From Ruminococcus flavefaciens (GTDB lineage: Bacteria > Bacillota > Clostridia > Oscillospirales > Ruminococcaceae): a DNA stretch of 64,000 nucleotides. Each line of letters begins with the position of its first letter. The stretch's first letter is position 1. The translations under genes and the position numbers were made by a program. The notes beneath the pieces are model-generated. The model ran no database searches and was not told where the DNA came from. It saw only the letters and a program-made list of their open reading frames with translations. The stretch is from NCBI GenBank assembly GCA_902777125.1, contig CACYSQ010000011.1, positions 1 through 64,000 of the forward strand, given 5' to 3'. Shown in pieces: positions 1 through 7,750 of this stretch.

Positions 1-15
1 CTAAGCCTTACTTTA

Positions 16-107
16 GTTTTTTCCACAATGGTATAAAAATGTCCGGAAGCATTGCTGCTTCCGGATTTGTTTTCCTTGAAAGATGATTATACCATTGTGG
101 AAAAAAC
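16..107. repeat. Short inverted-repeat element (MITE-like), copy 1
   Basis: The ends are a 21-bp inverted repeat: GTTTTTTCCACAATGGTATAA at 16-36 and its exact reverse complement at 87-107 (20 of 21 bases shown would suffice to find it; core CCACAATGGTATAA). Inside sits a smaller hairpin, CCGGAAGC / GCTTCCGG. A second copy with the same ends lies at 30875-30969. There is no coding capacity, so it would need a transposase in trans. Target-site duplication is not clear. Confidence 0.75.
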
Positions 108-210
108 CATAAAAAAGTCTTTGGAAAGGGGTCTGGGGAAGAACCTTTCCTCAGAAAGGTTTTCCCCAGTTAGTTCTCATAATACTTCCATATGAGTATC
201 ACGGTTAAAA
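108..210. repeat. Right-flank dispersed repeat following the inverted-repeat element
   Basis: This stretch is shared with 30970-31070: both contain CTTTGGAAAGGGGTCTGGGG, then AACCTTTCCTCAGAAAGGTT (a hairpin), then CATAATACTTCC. A shorter piece of the same sequence is at 19351-19402. It is therefore part of a larger dispersed non-coding repeat. No gene is seen between 1 and 277. Confidence 0.65.
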
Positions 211-277
211 AGCAGCGCCGTATTTTTTTACCGGGTCCTGTACTGCCGCGAAAACATGATAACGTCTTTACGGACAA

Positions 278-925
278 CTATCTCAGGAATATGTTTACCA
301 GAAGCGAGATGAGGAAATTGCACCATAAGGCGAGGGCGGCGAAGAAATTCCTCTTAGAGCCTTTCGGGTCACGCTCTTTTTCTTTTTTGAAGCCGTCCGT
401 TCGCCTGATGAGGAAGTAAGTGACCGGCAGAGCAACTACGGCAAAGGCTTCCACGCATATTTTGTATATGAGTTCTGCTTTTGCCGACATACGCAGCGTA
501 TCTGGGGTAGTATAAGCCGTCACGCAGACAGCAACCACGCAGAGGATAGCGGAGAGTATCACCAGTACACGCCAGTAGTACACGGCGTGTTCGCGCTTAA
601 AGTCCTTGGGAATGGCTCTTGACGGCTTATCCGGGTCATAGAGGACTGCAACAGCCTGTCCCTCGGAATAGCGCTTGTCCTCGTCCTCGCACTGGAAACC
701 GGTCATGTAGTCTTTGCCGTCGATAGTGTACCTGACCTTGATACTGTAGACCTGTCCCTTTGGCTCGGAGCTTACAGCGATGCTTCCCTTGGTGATTTTA
801 GTGATGACGCCGGTAGTTTCATCGGTCAGCTCGAAAAGCTTCTCCTTATTTTTGTAATGCAGGAACATATACGCGGCAAAAATGATTGTCAGGAGCGTAA
901 AGGAAACATATATAGCAAACAGCAT
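278..925 (-). CDS. DUF3592-like membrane protein
   Basis: A 215-residue protein with a hydrophobic segment at about residues 1-23, a soluble part at about 30-115, and three further hydrophobic segments towards the C terminus. The soluble part has the DUF3592 pattern: a GVITKI start, VRYTIDGKDY, and GQAVAVLYDPDKPSRA. DUF3592 proteins are bacterial membrane proteins of unknown role, so no function is assigned. It follows pckG on the same strand, but a hairpin at 946-972 separates them, so it may be transcribed on its own or by read-through. A shorter relative with a similar layout is at 36381-36821. Confidence 0.75.
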   Translation of the reverse strand: MLFAIYVSFTLLTIIFAAYMFLHYKNKEKLFELTDETTGVITKITKGSIAVSSEPKGQVYSIKVRYTIDGKDYMTGFQCEDEDKRYSEGQAVAVLYDPDKPSRAIPKDFKREHAVYYWRVLVILSAILCVVAVCVTAYTTPDTLRMSAKAELIYKICVEAFAVVALPVTYFLIRRTDGFKKEKERDPKGSKRNFFAALALWCNFLISLLVNIFLR

Positions 926-945
926 AATGATATACCTTATAACAA

Positions 946-972
946 GGGACTGCCGCGGAGAGCGACAGTCCC
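946..972 (-). terminator. Hairpin terminator after pckG
   Basis: On the minus strand GGGACTGTCG pairs with CGGCAGTCCC around a short loop and is followed by TTGTTAT. The T-tract is weak, so termination may be partial. Confidence 0.55.
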
Positions 973-1005
973 ATATTGTTTATGTTCGGTTTTGCGGGGG
1001 AGGAA

Positions 1006-2784
1006 TTACTTGTTGAGGTTAGCCTCGATCATATCGAGCTCATCGTAGAGAGCCTGCGGGATATTGCCGCCCTTAGCCTTGATGTCCTCGTCATAGTATC
1101 TTCTCATCTCAGCGATCTCCTTCTTCCACTCGTCCTTATTGACAGTGAGGAGCATTTCGAGAGCGGAAGGAGTAACCTCGTCCTCGATACCCTTGATGTT
1201 GATATCCTCGGGCTTGGGGAGGTAGCCGATAGGTGTCTCAACAGCGTCAACTTCGCCGTCAACACGCTTGATGATCCAGTCGAGAACACGCATATTCTCG
1301 CCGTAGCCGGGCCAGAGGAAGTTGCCCTCGTCGTCGGTTCTGAACCAGTTTACGTTGAAGATCTTAGGAGCCTTGCTGCCGAGTCTTGCGCCCATTTCGA
1401 GCCAGTGAGCCCAGTAGTCGCCGACATTGTAGCCGATGAAGGGCTTCATAGCAGCAGTTGTCTCAGAAGAAACAGCAGATCCGATGTATGTACCGTGAGT
1501 CCAGTCGAAGGACTGATATACGAGGGGAGCAGTTGTGGCACGGCGACCGCCGAAGATGATAGCGGAAACCGGTACGCCCTCGGGATTGTTGAACTCAGGA
1601 GAGATGCAGGGGCAGTTCTTAGCAGGTGCTGTGAATCTTGAGTTGGGGTGAGCGAGCTTCTTGCCTTCCTTTACCCATTCCTCACCGTTGCACTTGATGC
1701 CGGTCCACTCAGTAGCGTCCTTAGGCGGATTCTCGTTGAGCTTCTCCCACCAGGGGGTATTGTCGGAGTTATCGAGAGCAACGTTTGTGAAGATAGCGCC
1801 TTCCTTAGTGCAGGCGAGAGCGTTGTAGTTGGACTTGGCGTTAGTTCCGGGAGCAACGCCGAAGAAGCCGTTCTCGGGGTTGATAGCGTAGAGTCTGCCG
1901 TCCTTGCCGGGCTTCATCCAAGCGATATCGTCGCCGACTGTGAATACCTCATAGCCGTCCTTCTTGTTGTATCCCTCCGGAGGAATGAGCATAGCGAGGT
2001 TGGTCTTGCCGCAGGCAGACGGGAAAGCAGCGGTGATGTACTTGATCTCGCCGTTGGGCTTCTTGAGACCGAGGATAAGCATATGCTCAGCCATCCAAGC
2101 CTCGTTCTTGCCCTGGAAGGAAGCGATACGGAGAGCGAAGCACTTCTTGCCGAGGAGAACGTTTCCGCCGTAAGCAGAGTTGATAGACCAGATAGTGTTC
2201 TCCTCAGGGAACTGAACGATGTATCTCTTTTCAGGGTCAACGTCAGCCTTTGAGTGGAGACCTCTTACGAAATCGTCGGAGGTATCGCCGAGGTTCTCGA
2301 AAGCCTGCTTGCCCATTCTTGTCATAATGTTCATATTGAGGACAACGTAGATGGAGTCAGTTACCTCAACGCCGACCTTAGCGAGGGGAGAGCCGATCGG
2401 ACCCATGGAATAGGGGATAACATACATTGTCCTGCCCTTCATAACGCCGTCGTACATAGGAGTGAGCTTAGCCTTCATCTCCTCGGGAGCCATCCAGTTG
2501 TTTGTAGGACCAGCGCCCTTCTTTTCCTTTGAGCAGATGAAAGTTCTGTCCTCAACACGGGCAACGTCGTTAGCGCGTGTTCTGTGGTAGAGACAATTCG
2601 GGTACTTCTCCTGATTGAGCTTGTACATTTTGTCCCAGCTGTCGTCCGGAAGGGAAGTTACCTCCTCGATAAGGGAGTCGATCTGCTCCTTGGAGCCGTC
2701 GATCCAAACTACCTTTTCGGGCTTACAGAGGGCGATCATCTCATCGACCCACTTTAATACATTGGGGTTTTTTGTCAGTGACAT
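1006..2784 (-). CDS. pckG: Phosphoenolpyruvate carboxykinase (GTP)
   Basis: 592 residues, the usual length for the GTP-dependent family (EC 4.1.1.32). The enzyme interconverts oxaloacetate and phosphoenolpyruvate in the cytoplasm. The nucleotide-binding P-loop with the family-specific cysteine is visible as FPSACGKTNLAML near residues 250-262. In ruminococci that make succinate it probably runs towards oxaloacetate, fixing CO2 and making GTP; that direction is an inference. The start ATG has AGGAGG upstream, and a consensus promoter lies at 2855-2883. Monocistronic or followed by the DUF3592 gene. Confidence 0.96.
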   Translation of the reverse strand: MSLTKNPNVLKWVDEMIALCKPEKVVWIDGSKEQIDSLIEEVTSLPDDSWDKMYKLNQEKYPNCLYHRTRANDVARVEDRTFICSKEKKGAGPTNNWMAPEEMKAKLTPMYDGVMKGRTMYVIPYSMGPIGSPLAKVGVEVTDSIYVVLNMNIMTRMGKQAFENLGDTSDDFVRGLHSKADVDPEKRYIVQFPEENTIWSINSAYGGNVLLGKKCFALRIASFQGKNEAWMAEHMLILGLKKPNGEIKYITAAFPSACGKTNLAMLIPPEGYNKKDGYEVFTVGDDIAWMKPGKDGRLYAINPENGFFGVAPGTNAKSNYNALACTKEGAIFTNVALDNSDNTPWWEKLNENPPKDATEWTGIKCNGEEWVKEGKKLAHPNSRFTAPAKNCPCISPEFNNPEGVPVSAIIFGGRRATTAPLVYQSFDWTHGTYIGSAVSSETTAAMKPFIGYNVGDYWAHWLEMGARLGSKAPKIFNVNWFRTDDEGNFLWPGYGENMRVLDWIIKRVDGEVDAVETPIGYLPKPEDINIKGIEDEVTPSALEMLLTVNKDEWKKEIAEMRRYYDEDIKAKGGNIPQALYDELDMIEANLNK

Positions 2785-2854
2785 TGTATTTTACCTCCTA
2801 AAAAATTATCATTCAAACGGGAAACGCTCTTAAACCGACCGTCCCCTGTTTACT

Positions 2855-2883
2855 ATTATATTATATTTCTGTCAAACTGTCAA
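2855..2883 (-). promoter_or_regulatory. Consensus housekeeping promoter of pckG
   Basis: Read on the minus strand: TTGACA, 17 bp spacer, TATAAT. Both boxes match the sigma-A consensus perfectly, which suggests strong expression of pckG. Confidence 0.85.
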
Positions 2884-2930
2884 TAGTCCTTTGACAGAAA
2901 ATGTTGGAATAGGACTATGCCGGATGTCGG

Positions 2931-3204
2931 GAGTAGGGCGGGGCGTCCCCGACACCCCACGAGTAGGGGCGGATATTATCCGCCTACGCCTTATGGCACA
3001 ATTGCCCAAAAACAATTGTAGGGGCGCATTCCGTGCGCCCGTCAAATCCGCAGAAGAACCGCCAAAAACAATTGTAGGGGCGCACACTGTGCGCCCGCCA
3101 AATTCACAGAAGAACCGCCGGAAACAATATGTAGGGACGCCCTTTGGGCGTCCGCTGCCAAGTACAGCCCTGTCATGGAACGCCGAGGGCGGCGTTCCCT
3201 ACAG
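2931..3204. repeat. Cluster of five GTAGGGGCG-type hairpin repeats
   Basis: The gap between pckG and gtrA (about 530 bp) holds no gene. It carries GTAGGGGCGGATATTATCCG at about 2972, a 56-bp unit repeated in tandem at 3006-3061 and 3062-3117 (each with TTGTAGGGGCGCA...TGCGCCC), a diverged unit TGTAGGGACGCCCTTTGGGC at 3129, and one in reverse orientation (GGAACGCCGAGGGCGGCGTT from 3178). Related hairpins are at 38776, 39044, 45449 and 54852. Confidence 0.7.
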
Positions 3205-3246
3205 AACGTGTCATGTAATAAAATGCCTGAAATATCAAAAAAAGGC

Positions 3247-3275
3247 TTGCAAATCCGGCTGCGAAGTGTTATTAT
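3247..3275 (+). promoter_or_regulatory. Promoter of gtrA-dusB
   Basis: TTGCAA, 17 bp spacer, TATTAT; the ATG of gtrA follows 38 bp after the -10 box. Confidence 0.65.
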
Positions 3276-3313
3276 ATTAATGTATGTGCAATTATGTCTG
3301 AAAGGAAGATTTT

Positions 3314-3814
3314 ATGCAAAAGCTGATAAGGGCGATAGTTAATATATTCCCAAAGCCTATCCGCGATCTCTACTACAAGTACGAGGAAAAATGGCTGTAT
3401 CTCTTTTTCGGTGTGCTGACAACGGCGGTCAGCTTCATAACCGCCGGTATCGCCAAGAGCCTTCTCGAAAGCGCCGGAATGGGCAAGGGAGCGGTATCTA
3501 TCCTGAGTACGGCAATATCGTGGGTATTCGCCGTGACCTTCGCCTATGTCACCAACAGACTGTGGGTGTTCGAGTCGAAGGCTAAGGGCGCAAAGGAGAT
3601 AACAGCGGAGGCAGCCTCCTTCTACGGCGGCAGAGTGTTCACGTTTTTCACGGAAATGGCAATGATGTGGCTCGGCTATTCCCGTCTCCACATCAACTAC
3701 TGGGTGACTAAGGTCGCCGCGAACGTCATCGTGCTTATCCTCAACTACGTCATCAGCAAGCTGTTCGTATTCAGGAACAAGGGCGAAACTCCGGCGGAGA
3801 GCACAAATGAGTGA
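3314..3814 (+). CDS. GtrA family membrane protein
   Basis: 166 residues with four hydrophobic segments, typical of GtrA. Family marks are the first segment LYLFFGVLTTAVSF, the FAYVTNRLWVF motif between segments, and the final ILNYVISKLFVFR. GtrA proteins are thought to help move polyprenyl-linked sugars across the membrane for cell-surface polysaccharide glycosylation. The start has GAAAGGAAG upstream. The 3' end overlaps dusB by 8 bp, so the two are co-transcribed and probably translationally coupled, although their functions are unrelated. The substrate cannot be told from sequence. Confidence 0.88.
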   Translation: MQKLIRAIVNIFPKPIRDLYYKYEEKWLYLFFGVLTTAVSFITAGIAKSLLESAGMGKGAVSILSTAISWVFAVTFAYVTNRLWVFESKAKGAKEITAEAASFYGGRVFTFFTEMAMMWLGYSRLHINYWVTKVAANVIVLILNYVISKLFVFRNKGETPAESTNE

Positions 3815-4820
3815 TATCGTAAAAATAGGGAATGTCCCGGTGGAACGTGCTGGGCTCCTCGCACCAATGGCAGGAGTTGCCGACCGTGCCTACAGGCTGA
3901 TGTGCAGGAGGTTCGGGGCGGCATACGTTGTGAGCGAAATGGTCTCCGCAAAGGGCATCTGCTACAGCGACCGCAAAACCGCAGAGCTCTGCACTGTGAC
4001 GGACGAGGAACGTCCTATGGGAGTGCAGCTTTTCGGGAACGAGCCGGACTTCATGGCAAAGGCTGTGGAGATAGTGAAGCGGTTCGAGCCGGACATCATC
4101 GACATAAACATGGGCTGTCCCGTACCGAAGGTGGTCGGGACTGGAGCAGGCTCGGCGCTGATGAAGGACATCGACCTTGCGGCAGCGGTCTGCGAGGCTG
4201 CCGTGAAAGCGGCAGGCGATATCCCGGTAACGGTCAAGATACGCGCGGGCTGGTCGAAGGACAGCATCAATGCGGTCGGAATGGCAAAGAAGCTCGAAGC
4301 GGCAGGTGCGGCGGCGATAGCGGTCCACGGGAGGACGCGTGACCAGTTCTACAGCGGCGAGGCTGACCTGAGCGTTATCCGTGCCGTAAAGGAAGCGGTG
4401 AGCGTTCCGGTCATAGGAAACGGCGACGTAACTGACCTTCCTTCTTATTTAAGTATGTACCGTGAGACCGGCTGCGACCTCGTCATGATAGGCAGGGGCA
4501 GCTACGGCAACCCTTTCCTCTTCCGGGAGATAGCGGCGCATGAGAAAGGGGAGACCTACACGCCTCCGACCGTTGAGGAGAAGATGCGGACCATGCTTGA
4601 GCATATCCGGCTGATACTCAGTCTCAGTGAGAAGCCGGAGGAGCTTGCCATGCACGAAGCCCGGAAACACGCCGCATGGTACATGAACGGCTATTACGGA
4701 TCCGCGAAATTCAGGGGAATGTGCTATCAGCTCTCGACCTACGCTGAGGCGGAGGCTCTTGCAGCAAGATTTGAGGAATTGCAGCGTTCCGGACCGCAAA
4801 AAATGACAATTTGGCAGTAA
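3807..4820 (+). CDS. dusB: tRNA-dihydrouridine synthase DusB
   Basis: 337 residues. A flavin enzyme that reduces uridine to dihydrouridine in the tRNA D-loop. The TIM-barrel family marks are present: LAPMAGVADRAYR near the N terminus, DINMGCPVPKVV with the catalytic cysteine, TVKIRAGW, AVHGRTRDQFYSG, VIGNGDV, and the FMN phosphate site MIGRGSYGNPF. Its length and motif set fit the DusB/DUS1 group found across Firmicutes. It overlaps the end of the gtrA gene and is the last gene of that operon. Confidence 0.94.
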   Translation: MSDIVKIGNVPVERAGLLAPMAGVADRAYRLMCRRFGAAYVVSEMVSAKGICYSDRKTAELCTVTDEERPMGVQLFGNEPDFMAKAVEIVKRFEPDIIDINMGCPVPKVVGTGAGSALMKDIDLAAAVCEAAVKAAGDIPVTVKIRAGWSKDSINAVGMAKKLEAAGAAAIAVHGRTRDQFYSGEADLSVIRAVKEAVSVPVIGNGDVTDLPSYLSMYRETGCDLVMIGRGSYGNPFLFREIAAHEKGETYTPPTVEEKMRTMLEHIRLILSLSEKPEELAMHEARKHAAWYMNGYYGSAKFRGMCYQLSTYAEAEALAARFEELQRSGPQKMTIWQ

Positions 4821-4983
4821 TGCACAAAAATAGTCCAAAAACTTTGTAGAAGCGCACAAATGCGTTGCACAGCATAATATATCAACCCGAAAAATGGCTT
4901 AAAACCGTCGTTTGCGGAGTTCGGAGAACGTCCGGGAGCGTAAAACAATCGGTAATTTAGAGATTGATTGATACAATTGGTAA

Positions 4984-5012
4984 TTGAAATCATAAAAAAG
5001 ATGTGTTATAAT
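4984..5012 (+). promoter_or_regulatory. Promoter of the CapA-like gene
   Basis: TTGAAA, 17 bp, TATAAT; 52 bp before the ATG at 5065. The rest of the 4821-5064 gap is AT-rich with no gene. Confidence 0.8.
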
Positions 5013-5064
5013 AATACCGTGGTAAGCTGTCAGTACAGCTCTTCACGGGGAACAGGAGATAATA

Positions 5065-6348
5065 ATGAGAAACATAAGGAAGACACTCGCTTTATTCACA
5101 GTCATGGTTGCCCTCGCGATGCCCTTTACAGGCTGCTCGAAGGTAAGCACGACAAGAAGCGCAAGCAGTACGGCAAACACAAACACTTCCGTTCCGGCTG
5201 AACAGGGCAGTGAGGATATCACTGACGTCCAGACCGAGCCCTCGTCAGAGCTTCCGGCTTCTGCCGACAAGCGCGTTCATGTCGTGGCTGCGGGAGACAA
5301 CCTCATACATTATTCGGTATACAAGAACGCGGAGACTTATGCAGGCGGCTACGGCTACGACTTCAAGCCGATGTATGAGAATGTCCGCTATATAGTCGAA
5401 GGCGCAGACGTTGCGATACTCGAGCAGGAGACCATAATCTCACAGAGCAACGAGGTCCGCGGCGCAAACGGCGGAGCTCTCCTCTTCAATTCGCCTCCCG
5501 AGGTAGCGGACGCTGTCATTGACCTCGGCTTCGACGTTTTCACAATGGCAAACAACCACCTCCTCGACTGCGGTACGGCAGGTCTGGAGGAGTCCATAAA
5601 TTTCTGGAACGCCAAGGCGAGAGAGCACGATATTACGGTTCTCGGCGCTTATCTCAACGAGGAGGACGCGAACAATATCCGTATCCGCGAGGTCAACGGC
5701 GTGAAGATCGCATTCCTTGCCTACTGCGAGAACATCAACGGCTTTGAGGGACTGCTCGTCGGTTCCAACCTCAGAGTTATCCAGAACTACGAGGAGGACG
5801 TCATCGAGCGTCAGATCAAGGAGGCAAGACAGAAAGCGGACGTTGTTATCGTTTCCGCACACTGGGGCAACGAGGACACCTTCGAGGTAAGACCTGACGT
5901 AAAGGTGCTCGCTCAGAAAATGGCTGACTGGGGCGCTGATGTTATCCTCGGCGACCACACCCACGTCGGACAGACTATGGAATGGCTCACAAGACCCGAT
6001 GGTTCAAAGAGCTTCGTGTTCTATTCGATGGGCAACTTCATCTGTGCTCAGACCGATAACTTCAACGTTATCGGAGAGATGCCCGATTTCGACATCGTCA
6101 TTGACGGCACTACCGGTGCGGTAAGGCTCGAGGACGTCGGAGTAGTATCGACGATAGTTCACTACAATTCCCCGGATTTCGCCAATATGAAGATATACAC
6201 CTACAGCCAGTATTCCCCGGAGCTTGCAGCGCAGCACGGTCTGCCCTATGCGATACCGCAGGGAACATACACTACCTTCGGCTGGGACGTTATCAACGAC
6301 ATAATCAATACGGCGGTTCCGAAGGAATTCCAAAAGCTGGACAAATGA
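5065..6348 (+). CDS. CapA-family lipoprotein (PGA-cap metallophosphatase fold)
   Basis: 427 residues. The N terminus is a lipoprotein signal with the lipobox FTGC around residues 23-26, so the mature protein should be anchored to the outside of the membrane. The rest is a CapA/YwtB domain: AAGDNLIHY, EQETIIS, FTMANNHLLDCG, IVSAHWGNE, ILGDHTHVGQ and FVFYSMGNFI, which supply the Asp/His/Asn residues typical of the calcineurin-like metal site. CapA proteins take part in poly-gamma-glutamate or capsule handling; here no capB or capC gene is near, so the role is open. The start has AGGAG upstream. It ends 130 bp before the promoter of the cellulosome cluster. Confidence 0.88.
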   Translation: MRNIRKTLALFTVMVALAMPFTGCSKVSTTRSASSTANTNTSVPAEQGSEDITDVQTEPSSELPASADKRVHVVAAGDNLIHYSVYKNAETYAGGYGYDFKPMYENVRYIVEGADVAILEQETIISQSNEVRGANGGALLFNSPPEVADAVIDLGFDVFTMANNHLLDCGTAGLEESINFWNAKAREHDITVLGAYLNEEDANNIRIREVNGVKIAFLAYCENINGFEGLLVGSNLRVIQNYEEDVIERQIKEARQKADVVIVSAHWGNEDTFEVRPDVKVLAQKMADWGADVILGDHTHVGQTMEWLTRPDGSKSFVFYSMGNFICAQTDNFNVIGEMPDFDIVIDGTTGAVRLEDVGVVSTIVHYNSPDFANMKIYTYSQYSPELAAQHGLPYAIPQGTYTTFGWDVINDIINTAVPKEFQKLDK

Positions 6349-6476
6349 TCTGATTTATTCATAAATTAGTCAAAAACGACAGCCAACATACTTTTTGCAA
6401 AAAAACTGCAATTGTGCAATCCGTGCAAAAAATGGTTTTGCTGTTTATATAAAATACCAAAAAGGGAATAAACCTA

Positions 6477-6505
6477 TTTACTTTTTTTTATGGCTGATAT
6501 ATAAT
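6477..6505 (+). promoter_or_regulatory. Promoter upstream of the cellulosome cluster
   Basis: TTTACT, 17 bp, TATAAT. Transcription should start near 6512, giving a leader of about 315 nt before scaC. Confidence 0.75.
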
Positions 6506-6511
6506 GATTTC

Positions 6512-6813
6512 AAGAATAAATATAGATTGGGGATCAGGAACCTCATCACGGCAGTGTGGTGCGTCTTGCGCTTGCTCACTGCGTGCAGAGCGCTTTTTTT
6601 CGGTATGCCGTCAGTGCATTAAGGCGTGTACATACGCCAGCGGCAGCGCGAAGACTCAGGCTCCTATATGTATCAGCTGAGCTTCCGGAATTATCGCTGT
6701 GCATAAGGTAATATGCCGTTCCGGCAGCTTGCGCGACCGGTCATCCTACCCGGTACAAGACAAGATATAATCAAAGGGGCTGAAGTTCCTTTGTTATATA
6801 ACATTAATGAAGA
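6512..6813 (+). promoter_or_regulatory. Structured leader of scaC with an internal terminator
   Basis: The leader contains an intrinsic terminator at 6568-6600 and, upstream of it, GCAGTG (6551-6556) that can pair with CACTGC in the terminator loop (6578-6583). After the terminator several more small stems can form: GCATA/TATGC, CTCAG/CTGAG and ACCGG/CCGGT. This layout suggests attenuation or a riboswitch, but no known riboswitch class was recognised. Confidence 0.5.
6568..6600 (+). terminator. Intrinsic terminator or attenuator in the scaC leader
   Basis: GCGCTTGC pairs with GCAGAGCGC (one bulged G) around a nine-base loop, followed directly by seven T. It lies about 55 nt after the predicted transcription start and 230 nt before scaC. 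Because the promoter at 6477 is upstream of it and no gene lies between, an attenuator is more likely than a terminator for the CapA gene. Confidence 0.75.
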
Positions 6814-6827
6814 AGGAGGAAAAATCA

Positions 6828-7649
6828 ATGAAGACAAAAAAGATAGTCGTCGGAGCTATCGCCGCCTCGATGCTTTCACTTTCAGTTTGCTCAATTGCAC
6901 CGGCTGTATTTGCCGCAGGCGAAACAGTGCAGATATCCGCCAGCGAGGAAACAGCTAAGGCAGGTGAGGAATTCACAGTGACAGTATCTCTGGCAGACAT
7001 TCCGTCAACAGGCATTGCAGGTGTTGATTTTGCTGTAAAGTATGACAATACCATCTTATCGATCGATTCCGTAAAGGCAGGTATTATTACCGAGACGGGA
7101 GCCGCAGGAAAGGATCCCTCCGCATCGGATTCAGCACCGCTTTTCGATTACACAATCGACAAGGATAACGGTACAGTTGGTCTGATCTGGAACACAATGC
7201 TTGAAGAATCCACATACTGGATAAAGAGTGACGGCGTGTTCTGTACGCTCACAGGAAAGGTTTCCGGAAATGCTGCTGACGGTGCAGTTTCTAAGATAGA
7301 ATTTGTACCCTTTGCGCGCGAAACTCGTCCCGGATCCGGTTCTGACAACGACACTATCAGCATTGGCTATCTTGACGGAGAAGCTCAGAAAGAGTATGCT
7401 TATACTCTCAAGAACGGAAGCGTTACAGTAGGCACTCCCAACACAGGACTTCGCGGAGATGCAAACGAAGACGGTGAAGTTAATATGGCAGATGCTGTTT
7501 TAATCATGCAGAGCGTTACAAACCCTGATAAGTATAAGCTTACAACACAGGGTGCGGCTAATGCTGATGTTGACGGTGTTTCCGGTGTAACCAATAAGGA
7601 CGCCCTCAAGATCCAGCAGTTCAAGCTGAATATCATTACAGAGCTTTGA
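6828..7649 (+). CDS. scaC: Adaptor scaffoldin ScaC (one cohesin, one dockerin)
   Basis: 273 residues from the ATG at 6828, which has AGGAGGA seven bases upstream; the ATG at 6807 is in frame but has no such site. Domains: signal peptide (about 1-30, ending VFAA), one cohesin (about 30-205, VDFAVKYDNTILSIDSV and LKNGSVTVG at its edges), a very short linker, then a type I-like dockerin. The dockerin has two calcium-loop repeats, GDANEDGEVNMADAVLIM and NADVDGVSGVTNKDALKI. In R. flavefaciens ScaC plugs by its dockerin into ScaA and presents a cohesin with different specificity, widening the enzyme set. First gene of the cellulosome cluster; followed by scaA after 101 bp. Confidence 0.92.
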   Translation: MKTKKIVVGAIAASMLSLSVCSIAPAVFAAGETVQISASEETAKAGEEFTVTVSLADIPSTGIAGVDFAVKYDNTILSIDSVKAGIITETGAAGKDPSASDSAPLFDYTIDKDNGTVGLIWNTMLEESTYWIKSDGVFCTLTGKVSGNAADGAVSKIEFVPFARETRPGSGSDNDTISIGYLDGEAQKEYAYTLKNGSVTVGTPNTGLRGDANEDGEVNMADAVLIMQSVTNPDKYKLTTQGAANADVDGVSGVTNKDALKIQQFKLNIITEL

Positions 7650-7750
7650 TTTCCGTGATTATCTGATTTGTCCCCCTTACAAAGGAATACAAACCCATAA
7701 AATTTAGTTCAGTAATAGGCTTAAAAACCTAAAGAAAGGAATTATTACAG

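Noticed and set aside
976-1641. Long open frames on the plus strand across pckG (976-1641 and 1648-2253)
   Set aside because: They are antisense to a certain gene, have no ribosome binding site and code for no recognised protein; they arise from codon bias.
3006-3117. CRISPR-like array
   Set aside because: Only two full units, the repeat contains the variable part, and no cas genes are near; it fits hairpin repeats.
6601-6800. Cyclic-di-GMP-I riboswitch before scaC
   Set aside because: A GCGCGAAG...GGC stretch recalls the motif, but GGCAAACC and the paired hairpins are missing.
6807-6827. Upstream ATG as start of ScaC
   Set aside because: It overlaps the ribosome binding site of the ATG at 6828 and would add a charged stretch before the signal peptide.
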